Shown here: positions 26,901 to 39,700 of the stretch, piece after piece
Numbering within the stretch: the stretch's first letter is position 1
Layout of the letters: each line of letters opens with the position of its first letter
Assembly (NCBI RefSeq): GCF_949628215.1
Contig: NC_134278.1
Coordinates: 109,163,277-109,227,276 of the forward strand
Source: Phalacrocorax aristotelis
Taxonomy: Eukaryota; Chordata; Aves; Suliformes; Phalacrocoracidae
Length of the DNA stretch: 64,000 nt
Direction: 5' to 3'
Translations under genes and position numbers: made by a program
Notes under the pieces: model-generated
Seen by the model: the letters and a program-made list of their open reading frames with translations, nothing else
What the model was told of the DNA's origin: nothing
The model's database searches: none

Positions 26901-27632
26901 CTAAACAAGTGACAGACTGAGAGCAGCACTCAGGCAACACTTCAGAACATCAAGTTCCTATCAAAATAGAGCGCTTTGGATAGGCACAGGAATTAAATTG
27001 ATACAGTTCATTCCTTGCCCCCTTGATCACTCCATTTGCATTGCACAAAAGTTGCCCTGAAGGAAGGGGCAGAGACAAAGTCCAGGTGACAAAAGGTCAG
27101 TGCACTGGCTTTATGCAACTCATTTCTCCTGTTCTGCTGGGAGCGATTGGGAGGTTCAGGTCATGGACACAGTGCACAGTACCAAAGTACTCAGTGCTCT
27201 GTGCGGGTCTCTTATAGCCACAAGCTCCTGAGACAGCTGCAGCCTGAAACAGCAGGAGTATACATAAAGGTGGTGTGAGTCAGTCACCTTTCTTTGCCTA
27301 AAACTTTCCATGGGCCACTGAGTAATAATTCATTTTATTGAATACTCACCCTTATTCCCTAAAGCAGATCAAATCACTTCAGAAGTTACAATTTACTTTT
27401 ATTATACTTGTACTAACCTGAAATACTAATCTTAAAATACTTCTAGGTATAAGTTTAGCAAAACAACTCACATGGCAAGAATGCTAAGCAAAAACTTCAC
27501 CAAATCTATTTCTTGTACAAGTGTATTGGTCTTGTTGACTAAAACTTTTTCCAGTGACTCAATAAATCTCCTCATAGAATGAGGTGCTATTTGAGATAAG
27601 AAGAGTTGCAAAACCGATTCCTGGCTTGATAC

Positions 27633-28470
27633 AAAATTATAGGACATAGAGCTGGAAAGGACTTTAAAAGGTCATCTGGTTTGTCCTCAAGGCAGAATCA
27701 ATATTCGTGTCACTTGTGACAGATGTATGTTCTTAATAACGGTGACATCACCGCCTCTCCAGGCTTCGTTATGTTTGTGTTTAGAAAGATTTTCCTAATA
27801 ACTATTCTGACTCTCCCCTGGTGTAATTTAGCTTGTTATTTCTTATTATGTCTGCCATGGACAAAAAGTCCATAATACTCCCTTCCTCTTTACCTCTTTA
27901 CCAGGTGTTTTTCAGAGAACTTCTGTCTATTGTGTTACCCCATCCTGTATTTGTGCAATTGATTATTTCTGCCTAACAACTTTGCGTTTGTCCCTACTGA
28001 AATTAATCCTATTTTTTTCAGATGATCTCTCCAATTTGTCAAGATCATTTGGGATTCTAATTCTGCTTTCCACATGTTCAGAACCCCCCACATCTCCTGT
28101 CATATGCAAATTTACTGCATATAATATTGTTCCCTCATTCAGATCATTTGTGAGAATATTTAACAATATTTAATCAAGAACAACTCCCTGTAGAAAGTTC
28201 TCAGTATATTTCAATTAAACAATAAAATTAGGTAATTATTCTCTGAGTTTCACTTTTCATTCAGCTTTGCATTTACTTTTGAGACTACATTTCCGTAGCT
28301 TTCTGATGAGAATTTCTAGAGAGTGCCAGAACTCAAGTAATGTAGGAGCAGAAGACTTAGTCTGACCCCTGTATCTGTGGACCTGTTACTTCATCACAGC
28401 AGGAAGTTAGTTTACTTTGTCATAATTTGCTCTTGACAAATTACTGGCTATTCCCTCTCTCCATGCTGTA
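27633..28470 (-). mobile_element. CR1 LINE, 5'-truncated and decayed, minus strand
   Basis: This is a degenerate copy of the 3' part of a CR1 non-LTR retrotransposon, read on the minus strand. On the plus strand it opens with the reverse complement of the CR1 3' end: an ATAGGACATAG/GCTGGAAAGGAC stretch followed by AAAGGTCATCTGGT, close to the usual sauropsid CR1 terminus. Further in, the plus strand has CCTGTATTTGTGC (about 27946) and TTGTCAAGATCATTTGGGAT (about 28036), then GCAAATTTACTG, all in the order expected of antisense CR1 ORF2. Translating the minus strand from 28166 gives LNILTNDLNEGT, then NDLDKLERSSEKN, then INFSRDK. These match the CR1 reverse transcriptase around and after its YADD box, but the YADD residues are lost. 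Further 5' in the element (about 28270-28340) ILIRKLRKC matches the conserved stretch after the KAFD motif. Stops, frame breaks and a missing 5' end show a long-dead, 5'-truncated insertion. The 5' limit is approximate. I am sure of the family but not the subfamily. Confidence 0.9.
27963..28166 (-). pseudogene. CR1 ORF2 reverse transcriptase remnant
   Basis: This 67-codon open stretch is the only frame in the window with visible protein ancestry. It begins at the LFNIFINDLD-like region of CR1 reverse transcriptase (seen here as LNILTNDLNEGT) and runs through the degraded catalytic box to the helix after it (DLDKLERSSEKNRINFS). The two catalytic aspartates of the YADD motif are not recognisable, since HMTGD occupies that place. 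The ATG is only a chance methionine inside the old ORF2 and not a translation start. The frame is lost both upstream and downstream. It lies wholly inside the CR1 copy described above and cannot be a functional gene. Confidence 0.85.
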
Positions 28471-29888
28471 TTAATTTTATGCAAAAATCAAAAGGACTTT
28501 TGAATTCTTTTTCATCAAAACGTATTCTTCAAATATTCACTGCTAAAAGAGGCAGCATCTGTAAGAGGTCTTGAAAAAGTATAGAAGGATGCATCTCATA
28601 TATAAATGATGTATCTCATTGATCAGCACTAGTAAAAACATCCCCCTATGCTGATTTATGTCCCAATGCAGCGTTCATTGGAATAAAGGCCCCACAAAGT
28701 ATATGGATATCATGTGGTAGTGAATCAATTATGCTCATTCAGATCACACTCACAACACTTATGTCATATTGTTGACTCTTCAACCACCTGCTTTTGTCAA
28801 GGAGGTCTGGCACACAGTCCTTGAAACATTCTTGACTTGCTCCAGTCACGCTCTGTTCTGGTTATAAAAAAATAGTCATCATTTTTATATCAATATCTTT
28901 TGAATAGCCAGCACTATCCATACACGTGCATAAATGAGATGGAAAAGGTGAAGAAGATACATGGTCTCTTTGGAGGAACACATGTTTTTTGCATCAGTTA
29001 GATGGTATAGGCTATCTAAATACACATCTGCCAAATTAAAATCCAGTGAAAAATGAAGTGGCTCAACATCCCTGACCAGATTTACTACTAAAATAGGTGA
29101 TCAACTTTTTATCAGAAGTCAAGTCATGTGGAAGACCAGGAGGAATTAAAATGTAAGAATCCAATAGAATTACTCTTGAAAATAAAGACGTTGGATTATT
29201 AGACTTTACGCAAAATAAATAGTAATGCACATTATACCAAAACAAACAACTCTTGTTTCAACTCTGTACATAACAATTAAAACAAAACCCCCCACTAATC
29301 CTAACAACAGTCACTATAATCACACTATGTCTTGGTGTGGGGTTTGTCTGAATTAATGGGGGAAAAAAAAACCTGTAAAAATGAACCATTCATAATGAGT
29401 TACATGAGGAAAAAAATTAATGTGTAGGTCAGTTTTTCCAGGAATCAATTCTATTTGATCAATAACATTATTGAAGTTTCCTGTTGACAGTAGACTCTGT
29501 GCAAAACTTATTGTTGGAAAAGCATCTTCACTTTTGAAAGTATGCTAAAAAAAAGCTGGAAAGTAGAATTTCACAAGTTCTTTAGGGAAAAATTTTTTCT
29601 TAAATAATCTAATTTTAAATTGAGTTATTCCATATTTACATCAAATAGTTCAAGTGAAAAAAATAATCTTGGCTTTCATACATAGCACATGAGGCCCTTG
29701 CTGGCCTTTCACTTCTGATGTTAAACTATGATGTCCCCAAAGGAATTAGATATTTATAGGGTTCTCTCCTTGCAAATTTATCCAAAGTTTCAGTTGCTAG
29801 GCTTCTTTTGCCCAATAATCTCATCCATTCATTTAAAAGTACTTTATGTAAAAATATAAACTTTTCTTTATGAATTTGCAGGAGCAGG

Positions 29889-29905
29889 AATAATAATAAT
29901 AACAA

Positions 29906-29938
<33 letters not shown>
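29889..29938. repeat. (AAT)4 plus 32-base A homopolymer
   Basis: Four AAT units (29889-29900) lead through AACAAC into 32 consecutive A bases (29907-29938), the longest homopolymer in the window. Minus-strand open frames across it show only a long phenylalanine run. It could be an old retroposon tail, but no recognisable retroposon body or clear target-site duplication is seen on either side. The run length may be uncertain in the assembly. Confidence 0.95.
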
Positions 29939-29939
<1 letters not shown>

Positions 29940-32900
29940 ACCAAAAAAACCCACCTACTAGATTAAGAGAAAAATATACTTGAGGCTGGAGTTTCAGACC
30001 AAACATGTCTACCCGTAGGACTGTTTTACTGGACATGCATGAATTTCTACATTCAATAAACATGGAATGGGAGACAGTAAATGTCTCAAATCACAAACCA
30101 AAACTACTGAGGTCTTTAGAGATATTCAAATTACACGTGGCCTTCAGGACTCTCAACTGTTCCATTCCAGAGCAGGAGAAGTTGTCCTGTCAGGAACAAT
30201 AATGGCACAGAAGAAAAATAGTCTCAGGACAATTACCAGTCCTGAGGATAAAAGGCAAATGTCTTTCTACGTAGCTATGTTTGATCAATATCAGTAAGGC
30301 TTACATTCCAGTCTCTGTCTAACAAAATTTAGCAACTAGCAAAACCAGAAAATTGTAATCAAGTGATTTATTACCATCCCTTCATTCTTTTTACCCTATT
30401 ACTGACTACCTGTAAAAGGATGAGATGCAGTGGTCTGTGCAAACATCCTGAAGATGCCATCCTACTGAACGATAACAGAAAAGGTGACAGATTATGAAAT
30501 CAGATACCTGCTTCTTCCTAAGAAACTGTCTACAGCTATAGTTGAATAGGGCAACTGCTTTCTTCCCTCATCTCTATCCCACATCAAACCAGCCCTTAAA
30601 GACAATTTCCTGAAATGGTACTTTTAGCTAATGGGAAAGCATATTATAGGACACAGAAAGGAACTATAAATAGTAACAAGGCTAAATTCCCCGGCTCTGG
30701 ACCCCCATAATCTGTTGTTAATCTAGCCACTCTGAGGAAGTGGTGGTATGATGATAATTACTTCCCAATTCCTCCAAAGGAAATGCTACATGGTATACTT
30801 TAAATAGAAGGAAAGAATATTATATTTTTTGTATTTTCATCGTACATTGTTAAGCCACTGCATTCCTGTGCTGCATCCTGCTGTGATGAAGCCAAGGGTA
30901 GTGTCTACCTGATGAGTTGTAAATGGACAGCAATTTACAGTGCTTACAGTAATTGATTAAATTTATCCCAGTGTAGGTACCAAGAGTTTCTGCTATATTC
31001 CAAACACTCATAACAAGAAAAAATGCAGCAATCAGAAAAATATCAGAACTGAAAAGAACTTCTCAAGAGACTGATGAAATGGGGGTCTTTCCATTGATTT
31101 CAGCAGGCAGTGAGAGAGGATCTAGGTGACTTTATTAAACAGCAAAATTCCATATAAGTATGCTTCTGAAAAAAAAATTCATAAACAGGAGAAAATTTCA
31201 AAAGGTTCATCAAGATTAGAAAAGGAATAACCACATAAAAGAGGTCTACAAGGGACTTCAGGTCATGAGATGCACCTGACCCATGCTGCATCAAAGGACA
31301 TTGAAATTCACTGCTTGCAGCCCCACCTCATGTTCTTCCTTCTCTCAACAGGATATGAACCAAATAATACACATTTTAAGTGTATCTCTATTGAAAGCTT
31401 TCAGCCATGCTGGAACATTTTAAGCACCTTTCTTTTTAAATGAAAGAAAATATTAAGTATATAGACTGTTAACGTAGGCCAGGATAGGCTTATATTAACT
31501 AAGATGCATATTCCAAATACGGCCAGCAGTCACAGTGTCAGAAATTCACCAAACTCGTGTGTTTTATAAATTTTTTTCCCCAGTATAGAAAGAGCTGTGA
31601 ATGGGTAAAACAAGTCTTGAGCAACAAATCATGGTGCAACAAGGAGGCTACTTTCTGATTTCTTCATATACCCTGGGCTATTCAAATTTGGCTATGGTGA
31701 GAGCATGGCATGGTGTGTCAGAAGACTAGAAAATCTTTACTTCACAGGCATCCACACAGTGGAAGATTTTATTGCCTGCAGTGCCTATGTGGTTTGTAAG
31801 CACAAATCCCTTTGCCCACAGTTCTGTGAAGACACTTGCAAACAATGAGGTGAAAACAATAGAGGGATCCTCAGGTCACTAAGTGCACACAGATGCCTAC
31901 ACTTTACCTGTCTTCTAGAGAGATCACCCAAGTCCTCTCTGTGGTGAGGCTCTGAGTCATGTCTAGAATCTTTTGTTCGTTCTGGAAGATTATACCTTAC
32001 CCTTAGCCAAACTTGTTCAAGCATCTTTAGCCCAGAGGGTGAACAGCAAATCCTGGAAGATCAAAGTTACTCTTAAGATTTGTGGTGCTTCTTATTTCTT
32101 CGTATAAGTAAAAAATACAAATAGAAAGTGGTTCATTCCTCCTTTTGCTCCTGTAAATCTACTTCTTCCCATAGAGACAGATGAGGTGGCAGCAGATGGA
32201 ATTAGAGAGTCAAATGTTTTGAATGTGGCTTGTGCAGCCAGCTCTGCTCTCAGGAATCCAGAGCAGCTAATCTTGAAAGGAAAATGAGCATGACCTTCAA
32301 AACCAAATACCTGGCATCAGATATGTAGTTTAAGCTATCAGCCATTAGTTCCAGCCTTAATAAACTAATTTAGAAAACAGCTTGCTTTTCCATACTCATT
32401 TCTTTTTCAGCCTTTTCTGTTTAATAGTTGTAACAAGTAGTGGGGACATAATTGTGGATTCATCAGAGATTTGGGACACAGGAATTTCCAAACCCTAAAT
32501 TTTAATCTTGGTAATTGACATTATGTGTATTTTTTTGTGAAGTACTTAGCCTCATTATGTCTTATAGTTCTACAAACATCACATAGCTTATTAAAAATCA
32601 CAGAGAAACCCTGTGCTGAAGAGGTTGCCTGCAGGTAGTTATCATGTGAGGAATAGATGCATTATGGAAGCAATTCTTTTTTGCACATCTATGCCAGAAC
32701 CACAACCATTAGAATAATTAGAGTCTTTTGTTGGCCAAAGAGCTCTGAGGTATCCGTCTCTCCAGTTGCTGGCCTTTAGTGAAGATGAGTTGCTGTCTTT
32801 TAAAACTTTTATGAGCTACAAGCTGACTCTCAGGACAAACAGTTCCTTTCTCAGGTCAGAATCAAAACCTGTTGCATTAAATTATATTTGCTGTTGCCAT

Positions 32901-35438
32901 ACCAACATGCTTTCTTTGCTCACACTTCATTTTGCACTCTGAATGGCATGCCTAATAAAAAATCAGTACTTTCCATTTTAGCTATCTCAAATGTACATCT
33001 GGACTCCATCCCAGACTGTAGGTTCCTTTAGGAAATATTCTAACTCCAGTTAAAAATACAGTTCTTAACCATTTAAAGGTGGCTAGGCATAATCTCCCAG
33101 CAGGACTGAATTTTAACACAAAACACTTTGATAGGGAACTACTATTCAGATTTTCTGATATTATGGAATTTGGTAGATCAGCAAGACAGAACATGAAGTT
33201 GCTTTCCATCATGCAGGGTGCCTCTGTAAATTTCAGGGAAAAATGTGAAAAAACGAAGGAAAGCTGCATCTAGCAAAGAATCTAAAGGCAAAGATGAGCT
33301 ATGTAGAGAACATGGATGCCCTGGGGATACATTGCTTCCATGTAAAAATGTCTGAAGTTTGCTTTGGATGATAGTTTAAAAAGTTCTCCAGCTAATCTTC
33401 ATCATGCCAACAGGACAGCCTGTAAGTGTCTTACTTCAGAAGGAGCTTTAGTTCTTCTGTTTCTAGTTCATGCTTGGTGTAGGGAGCAGGGCTGTGTCAC
33501 AGAAACGTTCTCCCTGCTCCCCGGGGCATTCCAGTGGGCAGGGGAGGCACTTTGCTTTGTGCCTCATCAAGCTTTACCCCAACCAAAGAAAACAAACAGC
33601 AGGCTTTGAAGACACTGTAAAGTTTGCCCTCACAGCTGGAGGCAGAGTGAAGCAGTGGAAGACAGCAATAAGGGACAGGCGAGAAGAAAACAAAAAGTGA
33701 TGGAGAGAGACAGCCGCAGCACAAAGAGTTCATCCTGTGCCTCTATTAAGAAGTCTGAGAGTCCCCTACTGGGGAAAAGAAACCATTAAAATGTTCATTA
33801 GAAAGAGTATCACCTTGGGTATTTATTATTTATTGCAAGTCTTTATAAGCCATTACTCTTCAGATGTATTCTAAGTTCCCATGTACTCCCTGTCCTGCTC
33901 CAGTCTGTTAGCAGACCAAACACCCTGCAGCAAGTGCCGGTCCTGCTCTGTGGCAGTGGGACATTCAGTTTTCAAGGAGGTTTCTTTTACATGCACAGCT
34001 AGGATTGATTTACAGTCTGAGTTTTTGTAGCTGAATCCACAGAGTATTTAATTTTAGATTATCCAAAGAAAGTTATAACCGTCAGAAGATAAAGCTGGAC
34101 GTACTCTACATAGTTTGTTCAGCAATACCAGTGGTTTTAAGAAGGGTGAAACAACATTGGAAGCACTGGTCAGGCACACAGTACCCACCCCACCACTTCC
34201 GCTCAGCCCTGTAACATGAAATCCTCTGTCTAGTTTTCCTGTAGTGTTTGGTTGTTTTGCTTTTATCTTCTCCAGAATTTGCCTGTGATAAAATTCTCCA
34301 TTCACCATTTGAAATACAGAGCAGGTTAACACTATATAAACTACACAAGCAACATATTAATGTTATATATTTCTACCCACAGAGCATGAAAGGCAAACAC
34401 AGAAGACAACCAGGAGACTTGGCATGTAGCTCTACTTTCTCATTTCTTATTGGAACTAGATGCCAACTGACAGCGTACAAAATTTCCGTTGGTATATCGA
34501 TTTTTAGGTTTGCATTTTTTTTAAGACAGACTCAACCAGATGTTCTCCCCATATCCACCCAGATCCTACTGCAGGGCATGTGGCCTGCTGGAACATGACC
34601 TTTCCAAACGCCCACAGCACACCTTTCTCCTGCTCAAGCACACATCACTGAGATGTCAGAGGTACTGGGTCTACCATTAGGTATAGGTCTAGGGTTGTAT
34701 TCACAATGATTCTCCAGCTATGGTATATAATAACAGGTCTGCCACACTGCTACAGCTAATTCTGCCACTAACTGATGCAGACTCCCTTAGACAGCAAATA
34801 CTGCCAGAGTGCACAAGAAAAATGTAACACTACAGGCCTATGCATCAGAATGCAAACAGCTTTAGAGAGGTCTCGCCCCTGTTTATTATGTCACTTTGCA
34901 ACTACAGAAGTATTCCTGCTAGTTGGTATCCATTTGCATGAGGACTCAGAGTCAGGATAACTCACAGCGGTGAAAAATAACTTTGTGTTCTCTAAAGAAG
35001 AAAGATAGAACTTTCCAAAGACTTATAAATTGGTCATACCATCACACTTGACATGATCAGTTTTAGAAAGTTAGCTTTATCCACTTTCTAATCTCTACAA
35101 ACCTGCTGGATACCAGCAGACTACCTCCACTCTAAATATATCTGGAGGACAGTGAACTGCTTAGTGAAATGAAATCCATTGTGAGCCTGAATCTAAAGCA
35201 CTTCTCACAAAATTCCTATGCATTTGATATCTAGATATTCCTAAATTAAAAGGATTGGAGGCAAAATATATAAGACAATAGTTCATATAAATCAAATCTC
35301 TACTGAATTAATTCTATTGCTTTCCCAGAATTACTCCTGCACTTGGGAATTCTTTTAATTATGGGAATGAGAACTAGGCAGCCCAAACACGTCATGTAGC
35401 CATAATGATACACAAAATGATAATGAACAAGCAACAAT

Positions 35439-35483
35439 GTTAAACCCCTCTTTCATTCTTGGCCAATGAACAGAGGGTTAAAC
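35439..35483. repeat. Imperfect stem-loop, about 18 bp, 7-nt loop
   Basis: The left arm GTTAAACCCCTCTTTCATT (35439-35457) pairs with the right arm AATGAACAGAGGGTTAAAC (35465-35483). About 17 base pairs form, with one A-A mismatch and two single-base bulges. The loop is CTTGGCC. Pairing does not extend clearly outside the arms, so the stem is shorter than a usual microRNA hairpin. Confidence 0.8.
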
Positions 35484-36724
35484 CTAGCAACGATTCTTTT
35501 TCAAAGCTGTTCTCAGTTCCCTATTTTACGATGACATTGCTCGACATTGTTAACGTCAAGGATATATCAATAGGGTAGGATGTATTTCCATGTGTTCACT
35601 CACTTACAATATTCGTACAGGGAATAAAGAAAAGATGTGCCAAAGCATGGAATGATGAGACACGTCGATAGTAAGAAGTCAGTATGTTCTTCCTTTACCC
35701 ATATGCTACATGGTAGACCCTGAAGACACTTTTTCTTAGGGTGCTTTGGGCAGAAAACTAAGAGGATGACAACCATACTATTTTACTCAGTGTGTCTTGT
35801 ACTTGGGTACACTTAGTCATAACTGTTGACTTGACAAAATTTATTATTTTCCTTGAAACAAGAACTGCTTTCAACATTGCAAAATAGAGTTTTACTGCAT
35901 TTTCTTTCATAGCACTGAACATGAGCACAATGTCCTAGGCACACATACAAAAAGTATTGCAATTACCTGGCAATATGACATCAATTAGGAGAAAGGAGTA
36001 AAATTTATTTTCACTTTCATTATAGAATTGTACTGTTAAGGTTTAGCTTGGGGGGAGGGGAAGATAAATTGGTTCTTTTTGCCTCTTTCTTATAGAAGGA
36101 ATTACTCTAAAGATGGTTTTCTAGCTTCCTTCTTAATGAATGTGTACTTTATAAAAGACAGAAATTATGTATCTTTTCATGTCCAAAATGCATGAAGATT
36201 TAATCTGGGTTACAAGTTATAAAAATATCAAACTCAAGAGACTGGAGAGAAAGAGATACTTCCCACTGTTTAATCTTCATCATCTGACAGGACACAATTA
36301 CTGTAAGAGACCTAAATTCTGATGCTCTGTCCCCTCCACATGCATAAGTGCTGTCAGTCAGCCAGGTGCAGTTAGAGTACAAGAATTACCCTTGATGTAT
36401 GTTAATTGATGTGATTAATAAAATCAAAGAATTTCTATTCAGAGTGTGATTCTGTAAGTTATTATTTATAACTTGTCTACTATTGCAAACTGGCTTTCCA
36501 GCCACTTTCCCATGTTTGTTAAAAAGAGGCTTGACTGCACAAAGGTCTTCTCTCTTTAAGGATAAGCATCAAGAGCAGAAGTCTTGTGAATACTTAAAGC
36601 CAAGGTGACACATTTGTGCAAACTCTGCAGAAAAATAAAAACCAAAATCTTACCATGTTTTTGGCAATTTGTATATCTATATTTCTCCTCTGTATTAAAC
36701 ACAACATATTTTTGGATATATGGA

Positions 36725-36757
36725 AGAGGGGAGAGAAGAGGGAGAGGGAGAAGAAGT
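36725..36757. repeat. Homopurine tract with trailing AGT triplets
   Basis: GAGGGGAGAGAAGAGGGAGA continues as purine to AGAAG, then changes to AGT-AGT-AGT. It is a simple purine-rich tract. Confidence 0.8.
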
Positions 36758-39700
36758 AGTAGTATTAGGTAAAATGGCTAAAGCAGACCTTCAGGAAAGG
36801 AACTTCATCACAGGTCATTGTGAGACATTAAAAATCTTTGTCAACTAGACAACTGGGCTTACAATTTTGCCACATTGAATGAATATTCAGATGAACAGAA
36901 ATATTAACTTTATTACAGTTTATAACCTTTCTAACTTTTCCAGATGCAGAAAAGTAATATGATTTCACAATTGCAACAATCCCATGGCATTCACAGATTT
37001 AATAATTTTAAAAATATGAGTTATATAGTAGATATCCAACACTTCTGTGTGTCACAGAACTTGCTGGATAGAGACAGTCTTCTCTGTGTGTTTTCAATAG
37101 ATTTCCTCTATTACACCTCCTGAAGTTACTTGAAAGAATTTAATATTCTCACTTCCTCCTAGGTAAATCACTCCTGTGTTTTTCCTCCAGGACGTTATTG
37201 TCTGTTTCTGTATTGTGTTTAGATTAAGGTCAATGGTTCTGGTCTCTGTTTCCTCCCCAGCTACCCCAGCCCATTGCCTCTCTTCCAGGCAGGAAAACCC
37301 AAGTGACGGTCAGCGGCAAACTGAAGGTCAGAGATTTCCTTGGCTGGCCTTCGATGCCTTCCCACAGCAGCCTGAGTCAGCAGTGCTCCTCACAGATCAG
37401 ATCTGCCTGGTCTCTTGAGGGCACTCAGAGGAATAAAGCTTCACGACTGATGTCTTCTTCATGAAAAATCCAGTCATTTCTACCTAGCAGAAGGCAGCTC
37501 TTCACAAAGTGTTAAGCAGTTTTCTGTTAAAGCTGTTCACATCCTACCCCACATGTCTGTCAAACTACTGAAGCAGGCCTAAACAGAAATTTACATGCAT
37601 TTAACTTTAGCTGAATGTCTAGATAGCAAGCAAGTAGAATTTTATGCACTTTTAATAAGTTTTTTTCTTTAATGTTTTAGCATGTCCTAAAAACTTCTGA
37701 GTCAATCCACATTTCAAAATAGTTCCTGTTATTAAAATATGTTGTTCCTTTACATGGTTTTCAATTAACAATCCGTCCTTACCATGCATATAAAATATTA
37801 TGCTGGAAGTGGGAAGATTTATTTTACAACTGTAAATCTAAACCTTCAAAACTGAGCATTGATTCACATTTCTGATTATCCAATTCAAGCCAGTTTACAG
37901 CCTTCAAAAAGTGAGTATTCAATATTCTCTGATATCCTATGGAGTTACTGGTATCAACAGGCTTTGACCAACAGAGCATTCTTAGGCCAAAGTCTGTGTT
38001 GAAGCAGTTGCTTGATGGATACCCAGGTAGAAAATATGACATGAAAATATTTCTCAAATATAAGTGCAAGACTGGCTGACAAGACAAGTAAAATGCAGAG
38101 AAGTGCTGCAAGGGATAGACTGTTCTCACGTAGAGTCGATAGAGAATGTGGAGGTCTCTTTGCAGCATTTTTTCAGAAACTTACTTATATGCTAGCACAA
38201 GTTCTGCTGAGATGGATGAGCATATCTTTGTTTCAGAGCACCACTTTTTATTTACAGCAACATGATTTACCCTGGAGCAGCCAGCCAGCCGCATGGCCAA
38301 GGCATTACCTGAGGATAGTGGACACCTGCCTTCAGTTTCCTTGGGTCAATGCTGCTTGCACCTTCAGTAGGACTCTCATATGATGATGTTATGGTCACTT
38401 CTGCTGCAGGGGCCCAGCATCCAGAGCAGGCTGTGTAGTCTCATCCCAGGTAGCAACTCCTGCAAGATCGCAAAGCACTTACATGCATGGCAATGGGATC
38501 CCCAGCAGTCAGAGGCTTCAGTTGGTCAAGCTGCTGAAGAAAATGCCAAATGGAGAAATGTGTCTGAAATCCCTTGTTTCTCTACACTGCAGTGCTGCTT
38601 TGAACTCACTGCTGATCATAGGAATTACTCATTAACCCCTCCTGTATTCAGGGGCCTCACACATCCCTTTGGGTGAGGATGACTAGATAAAGATTACTCT
38701 TTTGTTTTAAGCAGCCAGTATTAATATCACCATTTACCTTAAGCTACAGTGCAGATGACAGAAGACTGCTGCAGGAAACAGGCAACCAGGACCCTACACC
38801 CACAGCACCCTTAGGATCCTAAATCCACATATCCCTCACTCAGCAGAAAACCCGAGTACTTCTGCACAAGCCTCCATTGTTCTTGTCTGAGGTGAAGGAT
38901 ATGGCTTTGAACGTTTGGGTGGGAGCTCTGACTCACAGCTCAATGTTTCACCACCAGCACTATCCATGCTCCTGAATGGAAGCAGCCACAACTTCTTGCT
39001 TTTGTGCTTAACCACTGCTGTGACCATGAGCAGACCTACCAAACCTGACCCTTCAGGAGATGTCAAATGAGATGGTGCTTTCACCACACCAGGACACTCA
39101 GTCTTGACAAAATGGTATTACTTCTGAATAAAGACAGTGCTACTTAAGGAATTTATTAGCAAAATTGTGTCTCTGGACTTTCAGAAACCACAATGACTGC
39201 AGATGGTCTTGTGAACTCTCAATCTGAACTGAAATTTAGGCATCTAAGTCTCACTTAAGGGGTTTGAGTCCTCCCTTTGACCAGTACAGATGGGTTTGTC
39301 TATGGCTGAGAGCTGCACATATACTGGTAGATCAAGCAATGGTAGATGCCTTTCCTGTTAAAGTGGTAGAGCAGCCTTGTCACAGTTTTAGTCTGGGTCA
39401 GCTAGCATCTGGGAGAGTGCCATATTACAGAGAATTCTGAGCCACAGCTCATGAGTTAGTATAGAGCAGGGGCTGCTCCCAAAAGTCAATTTGGATTTTT
39501 CGAGCGTAGGAGGGTTCAATAGTATGAACACAGGTCCTTCTAGTTGCAAATACATTTAGAGTTAAACTTATCAACATGGCAGTGAGGGCTAGACACAGAA
39601 ATTGTTTCATGTCTCAGCAATTACATTCCACAGTCCAAGACAGGAAAGCAAAGAGAAGAAAGTATATAGGATTACATGAAGAAGGTTTGTCCTATGTTGG

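Larger units (their letters stand above)
22721..27632. other. No gene seen; unique sequence
   Basis: This stretch holds a homopurine tract (22.83 kb), the (CA)14 repeat (23.9 kb) and otherwise unremarkable unique DNA up to the CR1 copy. Open frames do not exceed about 80 codons. Confidence 0.7.

Noticed and set aside
29726-30063. Two minus-strand frames with long phenylalanine runs
   Set aside because: They are translations of the A32 homopolymer and not proteins.
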